From CAUZEO01 sp963578625 (GTDB taxonomy: Bacteria; Verrucomicrobiota; Kiritimatiellia; SLOV01): a stretch of 13,403 nt of DNA. The notes under the pieces are model-generated. The model saw nothing but the letters and a program-made list of their open reading frames with translations. It ran no database searches and was not told the origin of the DNA. Below are positions 6,951-13,403 of the stretch, piece by piece. Position 1 is the stretch's first letter. Every line of letters starts with the position of its first letter. Made by a program: the position numbers and the translations under genes. Location: NCBI GenBank assembly GCA_963578625.1, contig CAUZEO010000125.1:1-13403 (forward strand), written 5' to 3'.

Positions 6951-7898
6951 CTACAGCATATCCGCCAGACCGTTGGCGATCATACGATCCGACAAAGTCA
7001 CACCCAGCTCCCCGGCATTTCGAAAGGGGCCATGCTCCTCGTCCTGGAGCGAAGAATCTCCCTCGCGGGAGAAAGCGCGTGCGTGAAGCCGCAGGCCGCC
7101 CTCCGGACGAATCGAGGCGTAAATGCCGATGCACGAACTGCAGCTTGCTCCGATCCGGCCGGTAAACGCGCGTTCAGCCTCCCATTGCACGAGGCAGGAT
7201 TCGTTCGTGATCCCGGCCAGAAACTCCGCCATATCCCTCCGGTCAGCCCGAAACTGTGCGGCGAGAATGCCCTGGTGAGCGGCCGGCAACATGACCTCGG
7301 TATCGAGCGGCGTGGCCGAGAGTTCGTCGGGCAGGCGGATGCCGAGGCGATCAATGCCAGCCGCCGCAACGACGATCGCGGAAAGATCATCCCGAATCCT
7401 GAGCTTTTCCAACCGTGTCGGCACATTGCCGCGAAGATCGATCACCTTCAAGCGAGGGTTGGCAGCAAGAAGAAATGCCTTTCTCCGCAGGCTTGCGGTG
7501 GCTACGACCGAACCGTCCGGCAATTCAGACAGGCTCTTGCCGGCGACGTCCCCCTTTCGAATCAAGAGATCGCGAGGGTCTCCGCGCTGGAGAACGGGCA
7601 ACATCCGAGTTCCCGGTTCGATGTTGGAAGGAACGTCCTTACCGGAATGAACCGCCGCGTCGATTTCTCCCCGGAGAAGTGCCTGCTCCAGGTCGATAAC
7701 CCACTTTTTCTTGTCCGGCACGCTTTCCTCGGGGGTTCCCTGTGCCCGGTCGCCCTGCACGGTCATCGAGACGATTTCGACTATCGGGCCCTTGGATCCA
7801 GCACTTGCCCGAAGCGCGGATTCCACCATCGACGCCTGTGCGAGCGCCAGTTGGCTCTTCCGGGAGCCGAGTCGGATCGTTTTTGATGGATCTGGCAC
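6951..7898 (-). CDS. hemC: Hydroxymethylbilane synthase (porphobilinogen deaminase)
   Basis: A 315-residue enzyme that polymerises four porphobilinogens into hydroxymethylbilane using a dipyrromethane cofactor. It begins KTIRLGSRKSQLALAQ (7-22), the family start. HSGKDVP (84-90) contains the catalytic Asp88. TASLRRKAFL (134-143) and RGNVPTRLEKL (156-166) supply cofactor- and substrate-binding arginines. GRIGASCSSCIGIYA (247-261) holds the cofactor-attachment cysteine, most likely C253 by alignment with the E. coli GGCQVPIG motif; C256 is an extra cysteine nearby. The start is GTG 7898, with only GGAG 13 bases away, so initiation looks weak. The frame stays open upstream to 8012 but has no ATG, GTG or TTG. 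hemB follows 12 bp downstream; hemD is not in the window. A secreted thioredoxin-like gene lies 196 bp upstream on the same strand. Confidence 0.95.
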   Translation of the reverse strand: MPDPSKTIRLGSRKSQLALAQASMVESALRASAGSKGPIVEIVSMTVQGDRAQGTPEESVPDKKKWVIDLEQALLRGEIDAAVHSGKDVPSNIEPGTRMLPVLQRGDPRDLLIRKGDVAGKSLSELPDGSVVATASLRRKAFLLAANPRLKVIDLRGNVPTRLEKLRIRDDLSAIVVAAAGIDRLGIRLPDELSATPLDTEVMLPAAHQGILAAQFRADRRDMAEFLAGITNESCLVQWEAERAFTGRIGASCSSCIGIYASIRPEGGLRLHARAFSREGDSSLQDEEHGPFRNAGELGVTLSDRMIANGLADML

Positions 7899-8094
7899 CG
7901 GGTACTGGAATCTCCACTTCGCTGGATCGTTGAGCGGGTCCTTTCGACCGCCCCAGTCCCAAGCAATGATCGCGACGAGGATAGTCTCTGGCCAGATCTT
8001 TGTCTTGATCTTTCAGTATATCAAGACCCCGCGGTCTCTGCATGGTGGTCCGGAACGGTCTGAAATCTGGTGGGCGGGGGACGCGTTGCCCCGG

Positions 8095-8679
8095 TCAATC
8101 CGCGTCTGCTACGGCATCATCGAAAACCAATTTTTCCCGGTAATGGGTCTTGTCACACTTGCTGCATTTGAACGGCTCTTGGACGACACTTGCCATTTTC
8201 AGTTTCGTGGCGGCATCGCCCTTGTTTACCCATGCTCTTCCGTCTGCGGTCAGCGGCATTCCCTTCGCGTTCACCAGGACCAGGGTCGGGTAACCCCGGA
8301 CGCCGAACTGCTCCTTCAGCGACCGGGTGGCGGTGGAATTGAATTGAACCGCCGGCCACTTCATCCCTGCCGTTTTCATGTACTTAAACTGATCTTTTTC
8401 GCTTCGGTCCCCACTCACGAAAACAACTTCGAAATCATCCTTGTGGGTTTCCCGGTAGTCTACGAGCTTCGGCGTAAAACGCCGGCAGGGGCCACACCAG
8501 TGAGCCGAGAAGTAGATTCCTACCGCTTTTCCTTTCAGCACATCCAGGGACACCGCCTTGCCTTCCCCATCAATGAGCCCCTCGGGGAAGAGCTCCTGGA
8601 AGCCGGTCTTGTCTTCCCCCCATCCTGAGAGAATAGATAGCCCAAAGATCGCAATGATCCCTAACGTCCTGTATATCAT
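8095..8679 (-). CDS. Secreted thioredoxin-like protein (nucleoredoxin/TlpA type)
   Basis: A 194-residue protein with an N-terminal signal sequence or anchor (IYRTLGIIAIFGLSILSGWG, 2-21) and a thioredoxin fold. FSAHWCGPCRRFTPKL (57-72) carries the active-site pair C62/C65. FEVVFVSGDRSEKDQFKYM (83-101) is characteristic of the nucleoredoxin/tryparedoxin branch. GVRGYPTLVLVNAKG (126-140) has the cis-proline at 131. A C-terminal CSKC pair (172, 175) is outside the core fold and may bind metal or add redox function (inference). It probably acts in the periplasm or at the membrane as a disulfide reductase. The start ATG has an AGGGA about 12 bases upstream, so the ribosome binding site is mediocre. 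It lies on the same strand as hemC-hemB, 196 bp upstream; an operon is possible but not shown. It is different from the redoxin at 4367-4877, which is of the AhpC/TSA type. Confidence 0.88.
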   Translation of the reverse strand: MIYRTLGIIAIFGLSILSGWGEDKTGFQELFPEGLIDGEGKAVSLDVLKGKAVGIYFSAHWCGPCRRFTPKLVDYRETHKDDFEVVFVSGDRSEKDQFKYMKTAGMKWPAVQFNSTATRSLKEQFGVRGYPTLVLVNAKGMPLTADGRAWVNKGDAATKLKMASVVQEPFKCSKCDKTHYREKLVFDDAVADAD

Positions 8680-8980
8680 CCCATATATTTCCCTGGTTAC
8701 TGGCGGCAGGTAGTCGGCGCAACCACAGCGAAGATTACGCCAAAGACCCTGGATCTCAAGAAAAGGATAGAAAATTGAACCATTGCGCTTGATCTATACA
8801 GATATTCGTAAAATATTTTGAGCGAACCTTTCAGGTAATTTGTCGATTTGCACTGACAGACGGACGCTACTCGCGATCCGAACACTTGGTTCCCGTACAT
8901 CGAGTACGAAATTTGAGCACTAAAGATGTGGGCGAGCGTCCTTCGCCCGCATCCAAGAAAAATGGAAGGCGGCATTGAGA
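8680..8980. other. Divergent intergenic region, likely promoters for the thioredoxin-like gene and the moxR operon
   Basis: About 300 bp between two divergent genes, with a clearly more AT-rich core (8755-8850) than its surroundings. On the plus strand TTGATC at 8789 followed by TAAAAT at 8809 is promoter-like, but with a 14 bp spacer. A 10 bp palindrome AAAATATTTT lies at 8810-8819 and a CGTAC/GTACG inverted repeat at 8894-8908. A minus-strand open frame of 92 codons (8697-8975) gives an unrecognisable peptide and I do not call it. Confidence 0.45.
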
Positions 8981-9970
8981 ATGGCAGTGGACGTTAAAAA
9001 AATTGGTGACGAGGTGCAGAAAGAGGCGCCTCTGATCGCACGAGTGCGGGAAGAAATTCACACCGTCATCGTCGGTCAGGAGGAACTAATAGATCGGCTG
9101 CTCATGGCCCTGCTGTGCAATCAGCACGTATTGATCGAGGGGGTGCCCGGCCTGGCAAAAACGCTGACCGTAAACACCCTGGCCCAGATGATCCAGGCAT
9201 CCTTCAAGCGTATCCAGTTCACACCGGACCTGCTTCCCGCCGACGTCATCGGGACGCTGATCTACAATCCTAAATCCGGCGAATTCTCCATTCGCAAGGG
9301 GCCGATCTTCGCCCACATCATCCTCGCGGACGAAATCAACCGGGCGCCCGCGAAAGTACAGAGCGCGCTGCTCGAAGCCATGCAGGAACGGCAGGTGACC
9401 ATAGGCGATGAAACTTTCCCGCTCGACGATCCATTTCTCGTCCTCGCCACCCAGAACCCGATCGAGCAGGAAGGGACCTACCCGTTACCGGAGGCGCAGG
9501 TAGATCGATTTATGTTCAAAGTTCTCGTCGACTACCCCACCAAGGACCAGGAACAGAAGATTCTGAAACGAATGGCCCGTTCCAAAGGCGAGATTGAAGT
9601 TTCCCCGATTTTGCAACCTTCGGACATCCTGCGCCTGCGCGATCTCTCCGATGGCGTCTATCTGGATGAGAAGCTCGAGACGTACATTGTGGACCTCGTG
9701 GAAGCCACGCGGAACCCGGCCGACTACGGCATGAAGATCGGGCCGCTTATCCGATACGGCGCATCTCCGCGCGCTACCATCTTCCTCGCGATGGCTTCCC
9801 GTGCGCACGCCATGATCCAGGCACGCGGATACGTAACCCCCCAGGATGTCAAAAGCGTTGCCAAGGACATCCTTCGCCACCGGGTCATCCTCACCTACGA
9901 GGCCGAAGCGGAGGAAAAGACTTCAGAAGACATCATCAATGAGATTCTTGCCTCCGTCGACGTTCCATGA
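8981..9970 (+). CDS. moxR: MoxR-family AAA+ ATPase
   Basis: A 329-residue AAA+ ATPase of the MoxR group, chaperone-like ATPases that work with von Willebrand factor A (VWA) proteins to mature or remodel partners. Walker A is GVPGLAKT (54-61), Walker B IILADEINRAP (113-123), sensor 1 LATQNPIEQEGTYPLPEAQV (155-174), and the C-terminal lid carries YGASPRATIFLA with its sensor 2 arginine. Length and motif order are typical. I chose ATG 8981, with AAGGCGG eight bases upstream, over a TTG at 8975. It is cytoplasmic. It is the first gene of the moxR-DUF58-BatD-BatA-BatB operon; its stop overlaps the next ATG (ATGA, 9967-9970). The client is unknown. Confidence 0.95.
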   Translation: MAVDVKKIGDEVQKEAPLIARVREEIHTVIVGQEELIDRLLMALLCNQHVLIEGVPGLAKTLTVNTLAQMIQASFKRIQFTPDLLPADVIGTLIYNPKSGEFSIRKGPIFAHIILADEINRAPAKVQSALLEAMQERQVTIGDETFPLDDPFLVLATQNPIEQEGTYPLPEAQVDRFMFKVLVDYPTKDQEQKILKRMARSKGEIEVSPILQPSDILRLRDLSDGVYLDEKLETYIVDLVEATRNPADYGMKIGPLIRYGASPRATIFLAMASRAHAMIQARGYVTPQDVKSVAKDILRHRVILTYEAEAEEKTSEDIINEILASVDVP

Positions 9971-10851
9971 TCCCGCCCGATCTCGCAAAAAAAATACGCT
10001 ACCTGGAAATCTATACCAGCAAGGTTGTCAACGATATCCTCGCCGGTGAGTACGGAAGCGTATTCAAAGGCCAGGGGATGGAGTTCGACGAGGTGCGCGA
10101 ATACCAGCCCGGTGATGAAGTGCGGTCCATTGACTGGAACGTGACCGCGCGCATGGGCCACCCGTACATCAAACGGTACGTCGAAGAGCGCGAGTTGACC
10201 GTGATTTTCCTTGCAGATCTCTCCGCGTCGGGAACCTTCGGCAGCACCGGGCGAACAAAAAATGATGTCGCGGCCGAGCTTTGCGCCCTTCTCGCTTTCT
10301 CCGCGATTAAAAACAACGACAAGGTCGGCCTGGTTGCCTTTACCGACAACATTGAATTGACGATTCCGCCCGCGAAAGGAAGTTCACACGTGCTTCGCGT
10401 CATCCGGGAGATCCTGGCCTACCAGCCGGCGCACACCGGCACCGACATTGCCGGAGCCCTCGACTACCTGGCTCACATTACAACGAAAAAGTGCGTGGTT
10501 TTTCTCATCTCCGATTTTCAGGACGAGGATTATGAGAACCCGCTTCGCGCGGTCGCGAAAAAGCACGACGTGATCGCAATCAGCCTCGGTGATCCCCGCG
10601 AGTTCGAGCTTCCGAACGCGGGGTTCATTACCCTGCAGGACGCCGAAACCGGGGAATGGCGATCCATCGACACCGGAAGCGCCGCAGTACGCAAACGCTT
10701 TCGACAATTGGGAGTCGCGCGCCGCGAATTGCTCCGCACGCAGCTCATCGCGGCGGGGATTGACCAGATCGACGTATCCGGGGGCACCGATGATTACATC
10801 CTGGATCTCGTTCGCTTTTTCAGAACCCGAGAACGACGGGGCGGAAGATGA
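9967..10851 (+). CDS. DUF58 family VWA-like protein
   Basis: A 294-residue protein of the DUF58 family, the usual partner encoded next to MoxR ATPases. YQPGDEVRSIDWNVTAR (46-62) is the family signature. A VWA-like domain follows: ADLSAS (83-88) gives the MIDAS DxSxS metal site (D84, S86, S88), HTGTD (156-160) supplies the threonine, and ISDFQDED (181-188) the later aspartate, so the site looks complete. There is no membrane segment, unlike BatA and BatB. It starts by ATGA overlap with moxR and ends by ATGA overlap with the next gene (10848-10851). It probably bridges the ATPase to clients (inference from family context). Confidence 0.93.
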   Translation: MIPPDLAKKIRYLEIYTSKVVNDILAGEYGSVFKGQGMEFDEVREYQPGDEVRSIDWNVTARMGHPYIKRYVEERELTVIFLADLSASGTFGSTGRTKNDVAAELCALLAFSAIKNNDKVGLVAFTDNIELTIPPAKGSSHVLRVIREILAYQPAHTGTDIAGALDYLAHITTKKCVVFLISDFQDEDYENPLRAVAKKHDVIAISLGDPREFELPNAGFITLQDAETGEWRSIDTGSAAVRKRFRQLGVARRELLRTQLIAAGIDQIDVSGGTDDYILDLVRFFRTRERRGGR

Positions 10852-12002
10852 CGAAGGGGCAAGGTGCACGTTCCGTGGCACGGGTATCCGACCCGTGTAG
10901 CAAAGCCAACCCACAGAGCCAACCCAATCCCCCGCGCACGAAAACCGCGAAGGGACAAGGGCGAAAGGCTCTGGTTGGTCTCCGCTTCACGGGTCGGATA
11001 CCCATGCTACTCGTTTTTTTGTCGGCTTCCTGTTCGCAACCGGCGTTGCAATCCGAACCGGATGCGTTCAGCAAGACCTACCAAAGGGGCACGGTGGAAA
11101 TTGGCGTCGCCCTGGACCGATCTGTCATCACCAGCGCAGAACAGATGACCCTGCGCTACACCATGACCACCGACGAAGATCACGAAATCGCGTGGCCGGA
11201 AATCCCGGAAGAAATCGACGGGTTTACGGTAGCGGACGAACGCTATGCCCGGGATGCGCTCGTGGAGAACGGAAGAGTCCGGCGTGTGCGATCCGTTACT
11301 TTCGAACCATTTCTGCCCGGCGAGTACTCCATCCCCGCAATCGCGTTCACCTGGTCTTCGCCGGACAATGAAACGATGCAGCTCGAAACCGAACCGATCG
11401 ATGTTCGGGTCGAGTCGGTGCTTTCGGCAACCGCACCGGAAGCCATTCACGACATTTCTCCGCCGGTGCCCCTGCCCCGCTCATTCCTGGACTCCCTCGC
11501 GGCCAAGCTCCTCCTTGGCCTGGGCTCCGTGGCATTGCTGGCAGCCCTCGCGGCATACCTGATTCATCGTGGCCGGCGGGGAACTGAATCGCCGCCGCCT
11601 CCGGTAACCCCGCCGGATGAAATCGCACTTCGGGACCTCGATGCCCTGGAGGCGGAAGATCTGCCGGGAAAAGGATTCGTGAAACTCTTTTACCAGGGGG
11701 TTTCGGACATTCTTCGGCGCTACATCGAAGGCCGATTCGGCATCGACGCGCCCGAATTGACGACGGAAGAATTTCTTGCGACCCTCGCGTTCTCCTGCGA
11801 GTTCGAGGCCGATCATCAGCAGCTGCTGCGTGCATTCCTGACCCACTGCGACCTGGTAAAATTTGCGGAGCACCGGCCCACGATCGATGACATGTCTGAA
11901 ATCTCCGGGACTTGCCGCCGCTTCATTCTGGAATCCCGTCAAGCCCCCCTGAAGAGCCCCGTCCCACAACCGGCCGGCCTGGAACCCGCGGAGGCAACAT
12001 GA
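10848..12002 (+). CDS. BatD/DUF4381-like lipoprotein with a repeat-derived N-terminal extension
   Basis: A 384-residue protein from ATG 10848 (ATGA overlap with DUF58), or 332 from ATG 11004. Residues about 10-53 are encoded by an inverted-repeat element rather than native sequence. The mature part begins after a lipobox, MLLVFLSASC (53-62), predicted to be lipidated on the Cys. A beta-rich extracytoplasmic domain (about 75-220, RGTVEIGVALDRSVITSAEQ onwards) looks like a BatD-type immunoglobulin-like fold. A membrane helix lies at about 233-254 (KLLLGLGSVALLAALAAYLI). The tail (255-360) with FVKLFYQGVSDILRRYIEGR and LTTEEFLATL matches what I know of DUF4381 proteins in Bat operons. The ATGA junction and GGGGCGG favour 10848. 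The 11004 start has no good Shine-Dalgarno sequence and would leave a signal peptide without basic residues. batA follows with another ATGA overlap. Family call is good; the true start is unsettled. Confidence 0.82.
   Translation: MTKGQGARSVARVSDPCSKANPQSQPNPPRTKTAKGQGRKALVGLRFTGRIPMLLVFLSASCSQPALQSEPDAFSKTYQRGTVEIGVALDRSVITSAEQMTLRYTMTTDEDHEIAWPEIPEEIDGFTVADERYARDALVENGRVRRVRSVTFEPFLPGEYSIPAIAFTWSSPDNETMQLETEPIDVRVESVLSATAPEAIHDISPPVPLPRSFLDSLAAKLLLGLGSVALLAALAAYLIHRGRRGTESPPPPVTPPDEIALRDLDALEAEDLPGKGFVKLFYQGVSDILRRYIEGRFGIDAPELTTEEFLATLAFSCEFEADHQQLLRAFLTHCDLVKFAEHRPTIDDMSEISGTCRRFILESRQAPLKSPVPQPAGLEPAEAT
10875..11010. repeat. Imperfect inverted-repeat element (MITE-like) made of two palindromic ends
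   Basis: The left arm (10875-10920) and the reverse complement of the right arm (10967-11010) are near-identical: GT(G/A)GCA(C/T)GGGTATCCGACCCGTG, then AGC, CAACC and AGAGCC with small indels. Each arm is itself a hairpin: CACGGGT-ATCCG-ACCCGTG at 10879-10897, and CACGGGT-CGGAT-ACCCATG at 10988-11006 with one mismatch. The middle carries CGAAGGGACAAGG (10948-10960), almost repeated just outside as CGAAGGGGCAAGG (10852-10864), so the element may begin near 10849. It lies inside the BatD-like reading frame. There is no transposase; it is probably non-autonomous. Similar palindromes are, from memory, widespread in PVC-group genomes. Confidence 0.75.
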
Positions 12003-13048
12003 TGGAATTCGGGTCGCCGTGGGCGTTTCTATTGCTCCTGGTCATCCCGCTGATGCTGTGGCGCCGGCGGCAATCCGAGCCGAGGGCCGTCAGGTACTCC
12101 TCGCTGAACAATGTCGCCATGGCCGGGATGTCCTGGAGACAAGGTATCATCTGGCTACCCCCGTTCCTTCGCGTCGCAGCGCTGGTATTGCTGGTGATCG
12201 CCCTAGCCCGGCCGCAACACGGTCTCGAGGTAATTCGAGATATCAGCCAGGGAATAGCGATCGAGATGGTCGTTGACCGATCCGGCAGCATGGGGCAGGA
12301 AATGCTCTACGATGGGCTGAGCCTGACACGCCTCGATGTGGTAAAGCGTGTCTTTCACGACTTTGTACTGGGAGACGGCCACAAGTTGGAGGGGCGGCCG
12401 TCCGACCTCGTCGGCATGATTTCCTTCGCGAGGTATCCCGACACGGTCTGCCCCCTGACTCTCGCCCACGACACACTTCCTCGCTTCCTCGATACCGTAC
12501 AGCTGGTCACGGACCGCCAGGAGGACGGCACCGCGATCGGTGACGCGATCGCGCTGGCGGCCGCGCGGCTTCAGAAGGCGGAAGAGGCCTACTTGAAGCA
12601 GACGGACGCAGCGCAAGAGGACTACGAAATCAAGAGCAAGATCATCATCCTCCTCACCGATGGCGAGAATACCGCGGGGAAGCGCGATCCAGTGGCCGCA
12701 GCGAATCTCGCCGCAAGCTGGGGAATCAAGATCTACACCATCGGCGTCGGAGGCCTCAATTCCTTAAACGCGGTGAATAGATTCCTGGGTCAGATTGCCC
12801 GCCACGGAATCGACGAAAAAAAACTGAAGACAATCGCCGAGAAATCCGGGGGCATCTACCGCCTTGCCAAAGACGCCAGGTCGCTGCGCGAAATCTACAG
12901 GGAAATCGACAGTCTGGAACGCACCGATGTCGAATCCATTCGTTACGTAGATCACAAGGAACTGTTCGGCCTCTTTGCGCTGGCAGCGCTGGCGATGGTG
13001 GGTGCGGAAGGGCTGCTGAACACCACCCTGCTGAGGCGGATACCATGA
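11999..13048 (+). CDS. batA: BatA-like VWA membrane protein
   Basis: A 349-residue VWA protein. Two N-terminal hydrophobic helices (about 8-20, 54-70), separated by WRRRQSEPRAVRYSSL, are standard for BatA/BatB. The VWA domain (about 85-310) has the MIDAS motif DRSGSM (93-98), DGTAIGDAI (176-184) with T178, and LTDGENTAG (219-227) with D221, so metal binding looks intact. A C-terminal hydrophobic stretch (about 322-338, LFGLFALAALAMVGAEGLL) forms another helix. GGAGG at 11990-11994 precedes ATG 11999 and ATG 12002; 11999 overlaps the previous stop (ATGA). An open frame extends upstream to 11912 but lies within the previous gene. It is membrane-bound with the VWA domain probably periplasmic. 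Bat proteins are linked to aerotolerance and stress in other bacteria; the exact role here is unknown. Confidence 0.92.
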   Translation: MMEFGSPWAFLLLLVIPLMLWRRRQSEPRAVRYSSLNNVAMAGMSWRQGIIWLPPFLRVAALVLLVIALARPQHGLEVIRDISQGIAIEMVVDRSGSMGQEMLYDGLSLTRLDVVKRVFHDFVLGDGHKLEGRPSDLVGMISFARYPDTVCPLTLAHDTLPRFLDTVQLVTDRQEDGTAIGDAIALAAARLQKAEEAYLKQTDAAQEDYEIKSKIIILLTDGENTAGKRDPVAAANLAASWGIKIYTIGVGGLNSLNAVNRFLGQIARHGIDEKKLKTIAEKSGGIYRLAKDARSLREIYREIDSLERTDVESIRYVDHKELFGLFALAALAMVGAEGLLNTTLLRRIP

Positions 13049-13403
13049 ACGAACTTCACCTTCAGAATATTGAAATGCTGCACCTCTTGTGGTTGGTCTC
13101 AATCCTGGGCGGCCTTTTCTGGTATGCGTCCCGACGACGAAGATCTGCTCTGCAGCTTCTCCTTGGCGCCGGCTGGGAAGCGCGAGCGCCTGAATATCAG
13201 CGGAGTTCCAGAAGAACCTGGAAAACCGTGGCCCTCCTGTCCGCCCTCGTGTTTCTGGTCGCGGCGCTTACCCGCCCCGCCTGGAATCCGATCGAAACCA
13301 CCGTGAATCGACAGGGCCGCGACGTGGTCTTTCTTCTCGACGTGTCCCGCAGCATGTTGGCGGAAGACCTGGCGCCAAACCGTCTGGAACGCGCCAAGCT
13401 CGC
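13045..13403 (+). CDS. batB: BatB-like VWA membrane protein (3' end outside window)
   Basis: An open frame of 119 complete codons from ATG 13045 to the window edge. It starts by ATGA overlap with batA (13045-13048). Two hydrophobic helices, LHLLWLVSILGGLFWY (12-27) and KTVALLSALVFLVAALTRPA (61-80), flank a basic loop with YASRRRRS (27-34), the BatA/BatB N-terminal plan. The VWA domain then begins VVFLLDVSRSMLAEDLAPNR, with the MIDAS DVSRS intact. The remaining VWA sequence and any TPR tail are cut off, so BatB rather than a second BatA is inferred from gene order and from the LAEDL...NRLERAK wording usual in BatB. Confidence 0.87.
   Translation, partial: MNELHLQNIEMLHLLWLVSILGGLFWYASRRRRSALQLLLGAGWEARAPEYQRSSRRTWKTVALLSALVFLVAALTRPAWNPIETTVNRQGRDVVFLLDVSRSMLAEDLAPNRLERAKL

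Noticed and set aside
7639..8043. Minus-strand 134-codon frame overlapping hemC
   Set aside because: Shadow of hemC in another frame; composition is arginine/glycine-rich noise.
8075..8093. CGGGG/CCCCG hairpin just after the thioredoxin-like gene
   Set aside because: Only five pairs and no T-tract, so not supportable as a terminator.
8697..8975. Minus-strand open frame of 92 codons in the gap before moxR
   Set aside because: No ribosome binding site or domain; lies in the AT-rich divergent promoter region and reads like non-coding DNA.
10848..11010. CRISPR-like reading of the paired palindromes
   Set aside because: Only two copies, in opposite orientation, with no regular spacers; this is an inverted-repeat element.
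11912..11998. Upstream extension of batA to 11912
   Set aside because: Lies wholly within the preceding gene, is proline-rich out-of-frame sequence, and ATG 11999 has a GGAGG site.

Overview
The window is GC-rich bacterial chromosomal DNA, densely coding, with short intergenic gaps and frequent ATGA or GTGA stop/start overlaps. No phage or plasmid genes, tRNAs, rRNAs or CRISPR arrays were seen. The gene content (tetrapyrrole synthesis, zinc-type HemB, MoxR/Bat operon with a BatD/DUF4381-like lipoprotein, envelope polysaccharide genes) fits a Gram-negative-type bacterium. The palindromic ACGGGTATCCGACCCGT-type repeat resembles repeats I associate with Planctomycetes/Verrucomicrobia/Lentisphaerae/Kiritimatiellota genomes, so I lean towards the PVC group. 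That placement is an inference from memory, not a database result.

Layout. (1) Positions 1-3274, minus strand: a three-gene translationally coupled operon encoding a polysaccharide pyruvyl transferase family protein, a small TIM-barrel metal-dependent hydrolase, and a large polytopic GT-C/YfhO-like membrane protein cut by the window edge. They probably act on a surface glycan. (2) Positions 3373-4071, plus strand: a TrmH-type tRNA 2'-O-methyltransferase, followed by about 295 bp with no recognisable gene. (3) Positions 4367-4877, minus strand: a secreted peroxiredoxin-like gene with an in-frame TGA exactly where the catalytic cysteine should be. A bacterial-SECIS-like hairpin lies at the right distance behind it, and there is one extra base further downstream. 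It is either a selenoprotein gene with an indel or a decaying gene. (4) Positions 5039-5944, plus strand: an unrecognised membrane-anchored coiled-coil protein, convergent with the next operon. (5) Positions 5958-8679, minus strand: a secreted thioredoxin-like protein (WCGPC), then hemC and hemB, two consecutive-pathway enzymes with hemD absent. (6) Positions 8981-13403, plus strand: moxR, a DUF58 protein, a BatD/DUF4381-like lipoprotein, batA and batB (cut by the edge), all four junctions overlapping by ATGA. A short inverted-repeat element sits in the N-terminal coding region of the BatD-like gene.

The points most worth a second look are the TGA/hairpin/frameshift set in the redoxin gene (4367-4877) and the repeat element that rewrote the start and signal peptide region of the BatD-like gene (10848-11010). 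The rest is recognisable housekeeping or known accessory machinery.
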